Shown here: piece after piece, positions 13,471 through 22,202 of the stretch | Layout: each line of letters begins with the position of its first letter | Position numbering within the stretch: the first letter of the stretch is position 1 | DNA from: Dyella sedimenti | GTDB taxonomy: Bacteria > Pseudomonadota > Gammaproteobacteria > Xanthomonadales > Rhodanobacteraceae | NCBI RefSeq assembly: GCF_022760995.1 | Contig: NZ_JAKWJO010000006.1 | Coordinates: forward strand, 186,001-250,000 | DNA length: 64,000 bases | Reading direction: 5' to 3' | Made by a program: the position numbers and the translations under genes | Notes under the pieces: generated by a model | Seen by the model: the letters and a program-made list of their open reading frames with translations, nothing else | The model's database searches: none | Told to the model about the DNA's origin: nothing

Positions 13471-13977
13471 TCAGGCCTTGCCGATGAAGTCCGACTTGCC
13501 CAGGTCCGCGCCGGCCTCGCGCAGGATCGCGTAGGCGGTGGTGCAGTGGAAGAACAGGTTGGGGATCACGAAGTGCAGCAGATAGCTCTGGCCCTCGAAG
13601 TGCTGCTCGCCGGAACGCGTCTTGAGCGTGATCGCGCGCGTCTCGCTGCCGTCGATCTGGTCGGGCCTGAAGCTCTTGATGTACTCGACGGCGCGCTCGA
13701 TGCGCGTATGCAGCTCGGCGAAGCTGGTCTCGTTGTCCTCGAACTTCAGCGGCTCCACGCCGGCCAGGCGGGCGCAGCCGTTCTTGGCCATGTCGGTGGC
13801 GATCTGCACCTGGCGGGTCAGCGGCAGCATGTCCACGGTCAGGCGCGATTGCAGCAGCAGCGAGGGATCGTACTTGCGCGCCTCGGCATGCGCCTCGCCC
13901 CTGCGCAGCACGTGCTGCAGGTTGTGCAAGGCACGCAGGAAGACGGGGACGGATGCGTGGTACATCGACAAGGTCAT
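13471..13977 (-). CDS. DUF1993 family protein
   Basis: The 168-residue protein begins MTLSMYHASVPVFLRALHNL and contains the family-like segments LTVDMLPLTRQVQIATD and LPNLFFH-like IPNLFFHCTTAYAIL. The fold is expected to be a DinB-like four-helix bundle; function is unknown. Its ATG overlaps the stop codon of the upstream MFS gene (ATGA), so the two form an operon. Confidence 0.88.
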   Translation of the reverse strand: MTLSMYHASVPVFLRALHNLQHVLRRGEAHAEARKYDPSLLLQSRLTVDMLPLTRQVQIATDMAKNGCARLAGVEPLKFEDNETSFAELHTRIERAVEYIKSFRPDQIDGSETRAITLKTRSGEQHFEGQSYLLHFVIPNLFFHCTTAYAILREAGADLGKSDFIGKA

Positions 13978-15323
13978 GGGGAATGTTCCGATGGTTCAGT
14001 GGGATTGACGGGGCCCTGCAGCGGCGCCACCGAGGACAGCTCGGCGGTCACCTCCGCGCGGATGGATTCGGCCGGCCTGGCCAGGTCGTGCGCATGGCGG
14101 GTAACGCGCCGGGCGATCACCGCGCCGACCGCCAGCAGCACGGCGGCCAGCACGAAGGCCAGGCCCGGCAGATGCAGCGGCGAGGCATCGGAGATCGAGA
14201 AGGAGAACACCTGGGCGAACAGGAACGGTCCGAAGATGCCGGCGAAGCTCGCCAGGCTGCTGATCGCGCCCTGCAGGCGCCCTTGCTCCGAGGGATCGAC
14301 CTGGTGGGTCATCAGCGACTGGATCGGTGGCTGCGACAAGCCCCACAGCGCCATCAGCGGCACGCCGAGCAGGAACACCGCGCCGCTGCCGGCCAGGCCC
14401 ATCACCAGGAAGGCGCCCACGCCGCACAGCATGCCGCCCAGCATCAGCCGCCGCTCGCCCAGGCGCGGCGCCAGCCGGCGGGTGAGCACCGCCTGGGCGA
14501 AGCCGTCGCAGGCGCCCACCAGCATCAGCACGTAGCCCACGGCCTGCGTGCCCCAGCCATAGCGGTAGTCCGCATAGAGCACGAAGGTGGTCTGCAGCAC
14601 GTAATGGGCGAGATAGACCAGGAACATCACGATCGCCAGGCCGAGCACCAGCGGATAGCGCCGCAGCAGCGCCAGCGAGCCCAGTGGATGGGCGGCATGC
14701 AGTTCGAAGCGCGCCGTGCGCCGTTCCCTGGGCAGCGATTCGGGCAGTACGAACAACCCGTACAGGAAATTGCAGGCCGCCAGCGCCGATGCCACCCAGA
14801 ACGGCAGGCGCAGGTCGTAATGGCCGAGCAACCCGCCCACGCCCGGCCCGATGATGAAGCCCAGCCCGAACGCGCTGCCCAGGATGCCGTAGGCGGCGGC
14901 GCGCTTCTCCTTGGGCGTGATGTCGGCGATATAGGCGTTGGCGGTGGTGAAGCTGGCTGCCGTCATGCCCAGCAGCACGCGCGCCACGAACAGCAGCCAC
15001 AGCGTCGGCGCCAGCGCCAGCAGCGCGAAGTTCAACGACAGTCCGGCGTTGGAGACCAGGATCACCGGCCGCCTGCCGAAACGGTCCGACAGTGCGCCCT
15101 GCACCGGCGAGAAGGCGAATTGCACGATGGCGAACACCGTGCCGAACACGCCCACCCACCAGGCCGCGTTGGCGATGCCGCCGCCGGCCAGTTGCTCGAC
15201 CAGGTGCGGCAGCACCGGAATCACGATGCCAAAGCCCAGCATGTCCAGCACCACGGTGACGTAGATCAGCGCGATCGCGGCACGGCGGCGCGAGGGAGGC
15301 TCGTTGACGGCTGGCTGGTCCAT
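13974..15323 (-). CDS. TetA-like MFS transporter (DHA1 family)
   Basis: The 449-residue protein has about 12 membrane helices and the MFS signature GALSDRFGRRPVIL in the loop after helix 2. The start (IYVTVVLDMLGFGIVIPVLP) is typical of the tetracycline-type TCR/Tet subfamily, which exports drugs by proton antiport, but the substrate cannot be told from sequence. The ATG at 15323 gives the normal N-terminus; the upstream open frame is proline-rich and unlikely to be coding. It is co-transcribed with the DUF1993 gene. Confidence 0.88.
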   Translation of the reverse strand: MDQPAVNEPPSRRRAAIALIYVTVVLDMLGFGIVIPVLPHLVEQLAGGGIANAAWWVGVFGTVFAIVQFAFSPVQGALSDRFGRRPVILVSNAGLSLNFALLALAPTLWLLFVARVLLGMTAASFTTANAYIADITPKEKRAAAYGILGSAFGLGFIIGPGVGGLLGHYDLRLPFWVASALAACNFLYGLFVLPESLPRERRTARFELHAAHPLGSLALLRRYPLVLGLAIVMFLVYLAHYVLQTTFVLYADYRYGWGTQAVGYVLMLVGACDGFAQAVLTRRLAPRLGERRLMLGGMLCGVGAFLVMGLAGSGAVFLLGVPLMALWGLSQPPIQSLMTHQVDPSEQGRLQGAISSLASFAGIFGPFLFAQVFSFSISDASPLHLPGLAFVLAAVLLAVGAVIARRVTRHAHDLARPAESIRAEVTAELSSVAPLQGPVNPTEPSEHSP

Positions 15324-15399
15324 GGGGAAGGGCTGGCGGCGAGGGCGACACGATAGCCGATTGCGTGTGACGGGGTGTGTGCGGTTGCGGTAAGGATTT

Positions 15400-15427
15400 G
15401 GGTGGGGTTGGGTTTTGGGGGAGGGGG
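15400..15427 (+). other. G-quadruplex-type G-run cluster
   Basis: Within 28 bases the plus strand carries five runs of three or more G (3, 4, 3, 5 and 5) separated by 1-4 bases, which fits a G-quadruplex. It lies in the 131-base gap between the EF-hand gene end and the MFS gene start, in the leader region of the MFS gene. Confidence 0.6.
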
Positions 15428-15454
15428 CGTGTGGCGTCGTAGGCGGGCGCCTCA

Positions 15455-15787
15455 TCACCCTTGCGGCGGCTGCGCCAACTCCCCCGCGTCCAGATACCCG
15501 TCATGGTTGCGGTCCAGCTTGTGGAACTGCCGCCGCAGGTTGTCCTGGAACTGCCGCAGCGTGACCGGCCGGCCGTGGCCGCCCGGTAACTCGTCCGCTT
15601 CCAGCACGCCATCCCCGTTGCGGTCGAGCCGGTAGAACCCCTGGCTCATATGGGCCACGTATTCCACCTCGCTTACCCGTCCGTCGCCGTCGCTGTCGAA
15701 CTCGCGCAGGTAGTCGGCGGGCGTGCCCTGGGCATGCACCCAGAGCGGCAGCAGTACGGTGGCGATGAGCAGGGCGTGGCGGAGCAT
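15455..15787 (-). CDS. Exported three-EF-hand protein
   Basis: The 110-residue product has a signal peptide (MLRHALLIATVLLPLWVHAQ, cleavage about residue 20) and three complete 12-residue EF-hand loops: D31-E42, D55-E66 and D92-E103, each with Asp/Asn at positions 1, 3 and 5, Gly at 6 and Glu at 12. It should bind calcium in the periplasm. Its ATG overlaps the SMC stop by one base (TGATG), so it is the last gene of the folE-SMC operon, although it is in a different compartment from its neighbours. Confidence 0.88.
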   Translation of the reverse strand: MLRHALLIATVLLPLWVHAQGTPADYLREFDSDGDGRVSEVEYVAHMSQGFYRLDRNGDGVLEADELPGGHGRPVTLRQFQDNLRRQFHKLDRNHDGYLDAGELAQPPQG

Positions 15788-18579
15788 CAGGCGGCTTCGT
15801 GGCGGCGGCGCAGCACGGCCAGGGGTTGCGCCCAGGTGGCGCCGGGACGGCGCTTGCTGGTGACCAGGGTCAGGTCGCTGGGCTGGAACACGTTGATGTT
15901 GTGCGTGGCCGGCGTGGTGAGGATGTACTGGGCGCGGGTGGACTTGAGGAAGGCGCCCACCTTGTCGATGTTGAAGATGTCCAGGTGCGCGAACGGCTCG
16001 TCGATGAACACGAAGCCGCCGGGACGGTCCTCGTCGCGCATCAGCGCCACCAGCAGCAGCAGGGATTTCATCACCTGCTGGCCGCCGGAGGCCTCGCCGT
16101 CGTCCATGCCGATCCAGCCCTTCTTGTCGAACTCGAAGCGCACGGTGAGGCCGGCCTGGGCCAGCGCCAGGTCCTCGTTGGACAGCTCCGGCAGTTCCAC
16201 CTCCACGCCGATGCCGGCCAGGTCGGCCAGCACCTTGAGGTTGCGCGCGTAGCGCTTGACCGTGTTGCGCAACACGTTGAGGTAGGCCGCGCGCGCCTCG
16301 TGGGTGATGCGCGCGGCGCGCTCAAGGTGCACGCGGCGGCGCTGCAGGTCCTGCCTGAGGCCCTCGTGGTCGTTGGCATACTTGTCGCGGAGCGGCACGC
16401 AGCCGTCGTCGGTTTCCCAGTGGCCTTCGGCGAGGCGGCGTTCGATGCGGTCGATTTCCCGTCGCACCGCGGCGGGCGATTCGTAGCGTTCGCGCAGCGC
16501 GGCCATGGCGCGCCGGCCGCGCAGCGCGGGCGGTACGTGGCTGCGCTTGTGGCGGAAAGCCTTCAGGCGTTCGATCTGTTCATTGCGCAACTGGTGGTAC
16601 TGGCGTGCGCTGTCGGCCAGTTGCTGTTGCGCCAGCTTGTGCTCGCGCGCCTCGTTGTCGCGCTGGCGCGAGTTCTGCTGGCGTTTTTCGCGGATGCGTT
16701 CGTAGTGCGCCTCGGCGGCGGCGTAGCTGTCGGCGCAGCGCTGCACGTCGTCCTGCAGGGCGGCCTGCGCCTCGTGCGCCTCGGCGAATTCGTCGGCGCG
16801 GTCGGCCAGCTGGCCGCTGGCATTGGCGCCGCGCAGCAGGCTTTCGGCGTCGGTGGCCTGCTGCTGCCATTGCCTGCGCTGCCCGGTGATGGTGCGCAGC
16901 TGCTGCTCGATCGCCTGCAGGCGCGCCTCACCCTCGCGCAGCTGGCGTTCGCGCGCGGCGCTGCCGAAATAGACGTCGTCCACACCCAGGTGGCGGCCGC
17001 CGCGGCGCTCGCGGAAATAGCCCTGCGGGGTGATCCAGTCCTGCTCCTTGCCGAGCCTGGCGCCCTCGGCCACGTCCTCGACGCGGCGGATGCGGTCGAG
17101 TTGGCGCAGCAGCCATTCCGGCGCGGGCGCGGTGAAGTCCACCACTTCCAGCAGCGAGCCGCGCGTTGGCGGCGTGGCGGGCGCGCGCTCGGCCACCACG
17201 AAGTGCTTGTAGCGATGCTGCTCGCCTAGCTTCCAGGCGGCCTCGCGGTCGCGCGGATGATCGAGCAGCACCACATGGCGGTAGCCTGCCAGCACGGCCT
17301 CCACCGCGGCCTGCCAGCGTGGCTCGGAGATCTCCACCACTTCGCTCAGCATGCTGTGGCCGATGCCGCCCTCGTCCAGCGCACGGCGGAAGGCCTGCTC
17401 GAATTCCGGGGTGTAGCGCTGGCCGCGGCGCCAGGCGCCCAGCTGCGCGGTGAGCGTGCTGAGCTGTTCGCGCAGGCGGGTTTCCTCGCCCTGCAGGCGG
17501 CCGAGCTGGCTGCGCGCCTCGACCAGTTGCTGGCCCAGGCGTTCGTGGTCGGCGCCGTCCTGCTCGGTCATCAGCTTGCGCAGGTGCTGTTCCTGCTTGA
17601 GCAGGGTGGCGTTCTCGGTCTCGGCGCGGCGCGCCTCGTCGAGCTGCTGCTTGGCCCGCTGGCGCGCCTGGTCGGCGACGTGCTGTTCGCCGCGCAGCGA
17701 TTCCTCGCCGGCATCAAGCGATTGCAGGCGCAGTTGCAGTTCCGCATCGCGCAGGGAAAGGTCGCGGCACTTGCGCTTGAGGCCAAGCAGCTGCGGGCGC
17801 GCACCGCGGATCGCGGCATGCAGCTCCGCCAGTTCCGTGCGCGGCAACGTCTCGGCCACCAGGTCGGCATGCTCGCGCTTGAGGCCGTCCCATTCCTGCC
17901 ACGAGCGCACGCGGCCCTCGGCTTCCTGCAGGCTTACGCCGATCAGCGAGAGCTGGTGCTCCAGCCCGTGCAGTTCGCGGTCCGCCTCGCCCTGCTCGTT
18001 GCGTGCGCGCTGGTAGTCCTCCAGCACGCCCTTGTCGCCGAACACGTCGAACACCAGGTCGAGCAGCGCCTTAGGCGGCAGCTGGCACAGCTTGTCGGTG
18101 GCGCCCTGCTCAAGCGTCAGCACGCGGCGGATCGCCTGCGACAGGCCGGCGCCTTCCAACCGCACGCGGTACTCGCGCAGGCCCAGCCAGTCGCCGCGCG
18201 CCTCGATCTCGTCCACGCTCACGTCGCCACCCAGCACGGCGTACTGGCGCTGCCACTCGCCGCCCTTCTTCTGGATGCGCACGGCCAGCGTGACCTCGCT
18301 GTCCATGATGGGGAAGAACGGCCGTTCGCCGCGCGGCCCCGGCACGTTGCCCACGCGGGCGCGCAGCCAGGCGAACGGCTTGCCGTTGTGGCGAAGGTAA
18401 CTCTTGTAGTCGCGGTTGCCGGCGCAGTCGATGGTGAGCAGCGTGCGCAGCGCGTCCAGCAGCGTGGTCTTGCCCGAGCCATTGGGGCCGACCACGGTGA
18501 CGATGTTGGTGTCCAGCGGCAGGCTGAAGCGCTGCCAGTAGTCCCAGTGGATGACTTCGAGGCTGCGGAAATCAAACAT
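15787..18579 (-). CDS. SMC-like ATPase of a MukBEF/MksBEF/Wadjet-type condensin
   Basis: The 930-residue protein has an N-terminal Walker A (GPNGSGKT, 31-38), long coiled coils rich in Q, R and E, a central hinge-like region (about 390-560), and at the C-terminus the ABC signature ASGGQQ (about 830) and Walker B FVFIDEPFAHLD (about 857). This is the layout of MksB/JetC rather than canonical Smc; it is short for the class, implying short arms. With the two upstream genes it forms an SMC-kite-kleisin set in the order seen in Wadjet jetABC. Its ATG lies 8 bases inside the upstream gene. A role in chromosome compaction is inferred. Confidence 0.85.
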   Translation of the reverse strand: MFDFRSLEVIHWDYWQRFSLPLDTNIVTVVGPNGSGKTTLLDALRTLLTIDCAGNRDYKSYLRHNGKPFAWLRARVGNVPGPRGERPFFPIMDSEVTLAVRIQKKGGEWQRQYAVLGGDVSVDEIEARGDWLGLREYRVRLEGAGLSQAIRRVLTLEQGATDKLCQLPPKALLDLVFDVFGDKGVLEDYQRARNEQGEADRELHGLEHQLSLIGVSLQEAEGRVRSWQEWDGLKREHADLVAETLPRTELAELHAAIRGARPQLLGLKRKCRDLSLRDAELQLRLQSLDAGEESLRGEQHVADQARQRAKQQLDEARRAETENATLLKQEQHLRKLMTEQDGADHERLGQQLVEARSQLGRLQGEETRLREQLSTLTAQLGAWRRGQRYTPEFEQAFRRALDEGGIGHSMLSEVVEISEPRWQAAVEAVLAGYRHVVLLDHPRDREAAWKLGEQHRYKHFVVAERAPATPPTRGSLLEVVDFTAPAPEWLLRQLDRIRRVEDVAEGARLGKEQDWITPQGYFRERRGGRHLGVDDVYFGSAARERQLREGEARLQAIEQQLRTITGQRRQWQQQATDAESLLRGANASGQLADRADEFAEAHEAQAALQDDVQRCADSYAAAEAHYERIREKRQQNSRQRDNEAREHKLAQQQLADSARQYHQLRNEQIERLKAFRHKRSHVPPALRGRRAMAALRERYESPAAVRREIDRIERRLAEGHWETDDGCVPLRDKYANDHEGLRQDLQRRRVHLERAARITHEARAAYLNVLRNTVKRYARNLKVLADLAGIGVEVELPELSNEDLALAQAGLTVRFEFDKKGWIGMDDGEASGGQQVMKSLLLLVALMRDEDRPGGFVFIDEPFAHLDIFNIDKVGAFLKSTRAQYILTTPATHNINVFQPSDLTLVTSKRRPGATWAQPLAVLRRRHEAA

Positions 18580-19285
18580 CGTGGATCACTTCGCTGTCTG
18601 CGGTTTCGTCGGTGTCGTCGTACGGCGGCTCGTCGGCGCCCAGGTCCTCGCGCGGGGCGAGCCCGGCCAGCAGGTCGCCCAGCGCGCCGTCGAGGATGCG
18701 CCGCGCGGTGCGCTCGTAGTCGAACACCAGGTCGAGCAGCGGCCCCTCGGCCAGCTCGCCCTTGCGGCGCACGATGAAGCCGTGGCGGCTCAGCACGCCC
18801 AGGTTGAAGTTGACGCGCGTCTTGCCGCCCAGGCGGTCGCCGAAGTCGGCCAGCAGGGTGCGCTCGGCCACCACCGGCGACAACGAAGGGTCGCGCGAGA
18901 TCGGCTTGGCCTCGGCGAACATCTGCGTCTGCGAGGCGTCGCCCTCGGCCCGCTGGCGTTCGAGCTGGCGCTGGCGCTTGGGCAGCACGATCAGCGCCCA
19001 CAGCACCACCAGCAGGGCCACCGCGTCGCGGTCCAGCTGCAGCGTGTTGGAGATCCAGCTGTCGCTGCCGCCGAACACGTGGCGCTCGGCGCCGCGTGCT
19101 ACCGCCACGCCGATGTGGGCGGCGTAGGGATGCTCGCGCAGCTCCAGCCCGACCGCGGCGAGGCGGCGGTCCAGGTCCTCGCGGAAGGCTTCGTCCAGCA
19201 ACGCCTTGCGCGCCTGCGCGTCGTCGCGCGGCAGCCAGCGCTGCGAGAGCAGGCGCGCGACCAGCGCGGCGGTCTCGTCATGCAT
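18572..19285 (-). CDS. Kite-like winged-helix subunit of the SMC complex (MksE/JetB-like)
   Basis: The 237-residue protein has a hydrophobic LLVVLWALIVLPKR helix near residue 90 and a C-terminal winged-helix-like part (FNLGVLSRHGFIVRR), followed by an acidic tail (DDTDETADSE). Its size and position between a larger helical protein and an SMC ATPase fit the MksE/JetB kite subunit. It overlaps the neighbours by 8 bases on each side. The assignment rests mainly on context and fold-like features. Confidence 0.72.
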   Translation of the reverse strand: MHDETAALVARLLSQRWLPRDDAQARKALLDEAFREDLDRRLAAVGLELREHPYAAHIGVAVARGAERHVFGGSDSWISNTLQLDRDAVALLVVLWALIVLPKRQRQLERQRAEGDASQTQMFAEAKPISRDPSLSPVVAERTLLADFGDRLGGKTRVNFNLGVLSRHGFIVRRKGELAEGPLLDLVFDYERTARRILDGALGDLLAGLAPREDLGADEPPYDDTDETADSEVIHDV

Positions 19286-20576
19286 GTTTCTTGTCCTTGC
19301 GTGGATGCAGGCGGCCCGCGCTGACCAGCGCGATCGCCGCCAGGCCCGGGTCGACCAGGCGGGGTTCGATTTCCAGTTTCAGCGGCAGGCGCGCCAGGTC
19401 GGCGGTGGGGCCCTGCAGCGCGGAGGATTCGGGATCGCCGAGCAGGCCCAGCAGCGAGAGGCGGTAAGCGCTCAGCGCGTAGTCGCCGCCGCGCAGCGCG
19501 TCGGCCAGCTCCAGCGGTTGCTGCAGCGCGGCCAGTTCGCCGTGCCAGGCCAGCAGCGGCGAGAGGTCCTCCTCGTCGATGGGCAGGTCGTGCGTGGTGG
19601 GCGTGGCCTCGGCGCCGGGCAGTGCGCCGCTTTCGGCGGCGGCGCGCTCGCGTTCCAGCAGTTCGTACTCGGCCACGTCGAGCGCGATCTGGTCCTGCAG
19701 GAAGGGCGGTTGCAGCGGCAGCAGGTGTGCCTCGCCGGCATAGCCGGCCAGCGCCTCGGGCGTGAGCGAGCGCAGCCAGGCCACCAGGTCGGAAGAGGAA
19801 AGCCCGGTGCGGCCCAGGTGCACGCGGTGCTGGTCGATCTTGTTGAGCTCGCGCTGGAACACGCCGGCCTGGCGCAGCAGCGCGCTCTGCGCGCGGCCCA
19901 CCGCCTGGGCCAGGCGATGCGTGGCAGGATCGAGGTCCTCGCTGTCGGCGATGGCGCGCACCACTTCGGTGCCTTTCTCCACCCAGGTCCACACCGATTC
20001 CAGGTGCAATGCGGCGCGGCGGATGCGGTGCTCGGAACCGGACAGCACGGCGCGGTCGAAGTCTTCCTTCAGCTCCGACAGGCGCGACAGCAGGTGGCCC
20101 AGTTCGTCGGCGGCGACGCGCCCCACCGCCTGGCCGGCGGCCAATTGCGCGGTGAGGTAGCCCAGGCCGTCCTCGTCGTCGCGCTCGAATTCCAGTAGGG
20201 TGGACACGGCGGCCAGCGCCTTGCGGCCCAGCGGGCTCACGCGGTAGCGCAGCGTCTCGCTGTCCCAGCCGAGCAGTTCGTGTTCCTTCAGGCGCTGCAC
20301 CACGGTTTCCAGCTTCACCGGCTCGACGAAGGCGAGCTGGTCGCGGATCTCGGCGGGCGTCCATTCCGGCGCGTGGGCGCGCGCGCCCAGCGTGCGCAGC
20401 ACCAGCAGGCGCAGCAGCACCTGCGCCTCGCCACCGTGGAACAACGCGCTGAAGGCGCGCAGCAGGGCGCGGCCGCGCAGCAACGGGAACACCGCCGGCA
20501 GGTCCTCGGCGCTGACGCCCTCGCGCAGTACGTCCTGCAGACGCTCGTCGGCGTCCGCGCTATCGATCATCGACAT
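19278..20576 (-). CDS. Kleisin-like subunit of the SMC complex (MksF/JetA-like)
   Basis: This 432-residue, mostly helical protein is the first gene of the SMC trio. The N-terminal part looks like a winged helix (TPAEIRDQLAFVEPVKLETV, LGWDSETLRYRVSPLGRKAL), followed by helical segments, as expected for MksF/MukF/JetA. It should bridge the SMC heads and bind the kite dimer. It begins 13 bases after folE. A second in-frame ATG (MIDSAD) lies two codons in. Confidence 0.72.
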   Translation of the reverse strand: MSMIDSADADERLQDVLREGVSAEDLPAVFPLLRGRALLRAFSALFHGGEAQVLLRLLVLRTLGARAHAPEWTPAEIRDQLAFVEPVKLETVVQRLKEHELLGWDSETLRYRVSPLGRKALAAVSTLLEFERDDEDGLGYLTAQLAAGQAVGRVAADELGHLLSRLSELKEDFDRAVLSGSEHRIRRAALHLESVWTWVEKGTEVVRAIADSEDLDPATHRLAQAVGRAQSALLRQAGVFQRELNKIDQHRVHLGRTGLSSSDLVAWLRSLTPEALAGYAGEAHLLPLQPPFLQDQIALDVAEYELLERERAAAESGALPGAEATPTTHDLPIDEEDLSPLLAWHGELAALQQPLELADALRGGDYALSAYRLSLLGLLGDPESSALQGPTADLARLPLKLEIEPRLVDPGLAAIALVSAGRLHPRKDKKHA

Positions 20577-20589
20577 CCGTGCGCTGCGC

Positions 20590-21192
20590 TCAGCGGCCGG
20601 CGCCGTGGATGCCGATGAACTGCAGGAATTCCGCGCGCGTGCGGGCGTCGTCGCGGAAGGCGCCCAGCATCTGGCTGGTGACCATCGACACGCCGCGCTT
20701 GTGCACGCCGCGGGTGGTCATGCACTCGTGGCTGGCGTCGATCACCACCGCCACGCCGGCCGGATGCAGGTTTTCCTGGATGCACTGCGCGATCTGCGCG
20801 GTGAGCTTCTCCTGTACCTGGAAGCGGCGCGCATACGCATCGACCACGCGGGCCAGCTTGCTGATGCCCACCACGCGGTGGGTCGGCAGGTAGCCCACGT
20901 GGGCGCGGCCGATGATCGGCGCCATGTGGTGCTCGCAGTGGCTTTCGAACTCGATATCGCGCAGCACCACCATCTCATCGTAGCCGGCCACTTCCTCGAA
21001 GGTGCGGCGCAGGTACTCGCCCGGATCGACCTGGTAGCCCGCGAACCAGTCGCGGTAGGCCTTGACCACGCGCTTGGGCGTATCGAGCAGGCCCTCGCGG
21101 CCAGGATCCTCGCCCGACCAGCGCAGCAGGACGCGCACGGCTTCCTCGGCCTGCTCGCGGGTGACTTCGGTCGGCTCGTGACGCTCGCTCAT
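20590..21192 (-). CDS. folE: GTP cyclohydrolase I
   Basis: The 200-residue enzyme converts GTP to 7,8-dihydroneopterin triphosphate, the first step of folate and pterin synthesis. Zinc ligands C86, H89 and C157 are present (SHCEHHMAP and [11 protein letters not shown]), as is the [12 protein letters not shown] stretch. Length is normal. It heads a minus-strand run in which the SMC-complex genes follow after 13 bases, an odd pairing of folate synthesis with chromosome organisation. Confidence 0.96.
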   Translation of the reverse strand: MSERHEPTEVTREQAEEAVRVLLRWSGEDPGREGLLDTPKRVVKAYRDWFAGYQVDPGEYLRRTFEEVAGYDEMVVLRDIEFESHCEHHMAPIIGRAHVGYLPTHRVVGISKLARVVDAYARRFQVQEKLTAQIAQCIQENLHPAGVAVVIDASHECMTTRGVHKRGVSMVTSQMLGAFRDDARTRAEFLQFIGIHGAGR

Positions 21193-21335
21193 GCGGATTC
21201 CTTCGGGTACGGCATTCGGACTGCCCAGTGTAACGCCACCGTCAAGTCCCGGGCGGAGGAGCCCGGCGGGGCGACACTCGATTCCCGCGCCGCCGGCCGG
21301 CTAGACTCGGGCCACACCATAAGGAGGTCGCGGGC

Positions 21336-22202
21336 ATGAGGAAGGCGATGGCGGCAAGCGCCGCAGGGGTGGCGTGGCTGGCGGTGGCGACGAGCGCCGT
21401 CGCGGCCGGCCCGCAGAGCGTGCGGCAGACCGCCGAGGCCACCATGCTGGTGACCGGCACGGTGGAGGTGAATCCGGATGGCAGCCTGCACGGCTTCGCC
21501 ATCGACCAGCCGGACAAGCTGCCGGCTCCCGCGCGGCAGGTGATCGACCAGTACGTCCCGCGCTGGACCTTCACCTTGTCCGGCGCGACGGACGAGATCA
21601 TCAAGGCACCGATGAACCTGCGGCTCGTCGCCAAGCCGACGGGCGAGGGGCAGTACGCGGTCAGCATCGCCAGTGCCTCCTTCGGCGACAATCGTCCGCG
21701 CGACGGCGAAACCGTGAGCTTCAAGTCGCACTCGCCCGCGCCGCGCTATCCCGAGGCGGCAGTGCGGTCCAGGGTCAGCGGCACGGCCTACCTGATGCTG
21801 CGCATCGGCCGCGATGGCACGGTGCGGGAGGCCATCGCCGAGCAAGTCAACCTGGACCAGTACGGTACGCAGGCGCAGATGGCGCGCTACCGCAAGCTGT
21901 TCGCGGATGCCTCGATCGAGGCGGCCCGGCAGTGGACATACAGCGTGCCGATGCGGGGCAAGAGCGCGGACGATCCCTACTGGGTTGCCCGCGTGCCGGT
22001 GAATTTCTACCTGCGCGATGTCGGCAATCCCGCCCCGCATCGTGCCTACGGCAGCTGGCAGGGCTATATCCCGGGTCCCCGGCAAAGCCCGCCGTGGGCG
22101 ACCCAGACACTGCTGAGCGAGGCGCCCGACGCCATGCCCGAAGGCGGCATCGATACCGGCGACGGCCCATTGAAGCTGGCCACGCCGCTCACCGGAAGCT
22201 GA
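21336..22202 (+). CDS. Exported protein with TonB-like C-terminal domain
   Basis: The 288-residue protein starts with a probable cleavable signal peptide (about residues 1-24, ending AVAAG). A TonB-C-like domain lies at about 130-230: PAPRYPEAAVRSRVSGTAYL, then RIGRDGTVREA and EAARQWTYSVP. It lacks the proline-rich spanning linker of true TonB and carries an extra tail of about 55 residues, so it may not be a standard energy transducer. A strong AAGGAGGT sits 8 bases before the ATG. It is divergent from folE and overlaps the convergent methyltransferase gene by 14 bases. Confidence 0.75.
   Translation: MRKAMAASAAGVAWLAVATSAVAAGPQSVRQTAEATMLVTGTVEVNPDGSLHGFAIDQPDKLPAPARQVIDQYVPRWTFTLSGATDEIIKAPMNLRLVAKPTGEGQYAVSIASASFGDNRPRDGETVSFKSHSPAPRYPEAAVRSRVSGTAYLMLRIGRDGTVREAIAEQVNLDQYGTQAQMARYRKLFADASIEAARQWTYSVPMRGKSADDPYWVARVPVNFYLRDVGNPAPHRAYGSWQGYIPGPRQSPPWATQTLLSEAPDAMPEGGIDTGDGPLKLATPLTGS

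Noticed and set aside
9234..13487. A 1,417-codon open frame on the plus strand opposite dinG and the flavoprotein gene.
   Set aside because: It is antisense to three well-recognised genes and its product is a low-complexity Arg/His/Ala/Gly sequence, as expected from high-GC third-position bias.
15787..20576. Full Wadjet anti-plasmid defence system.
   Set aside because: No JetD/MksG-type nuclease gene is found next to the trio, and folE linkage suggests a housekeeping setting. I keep the condensin call only.
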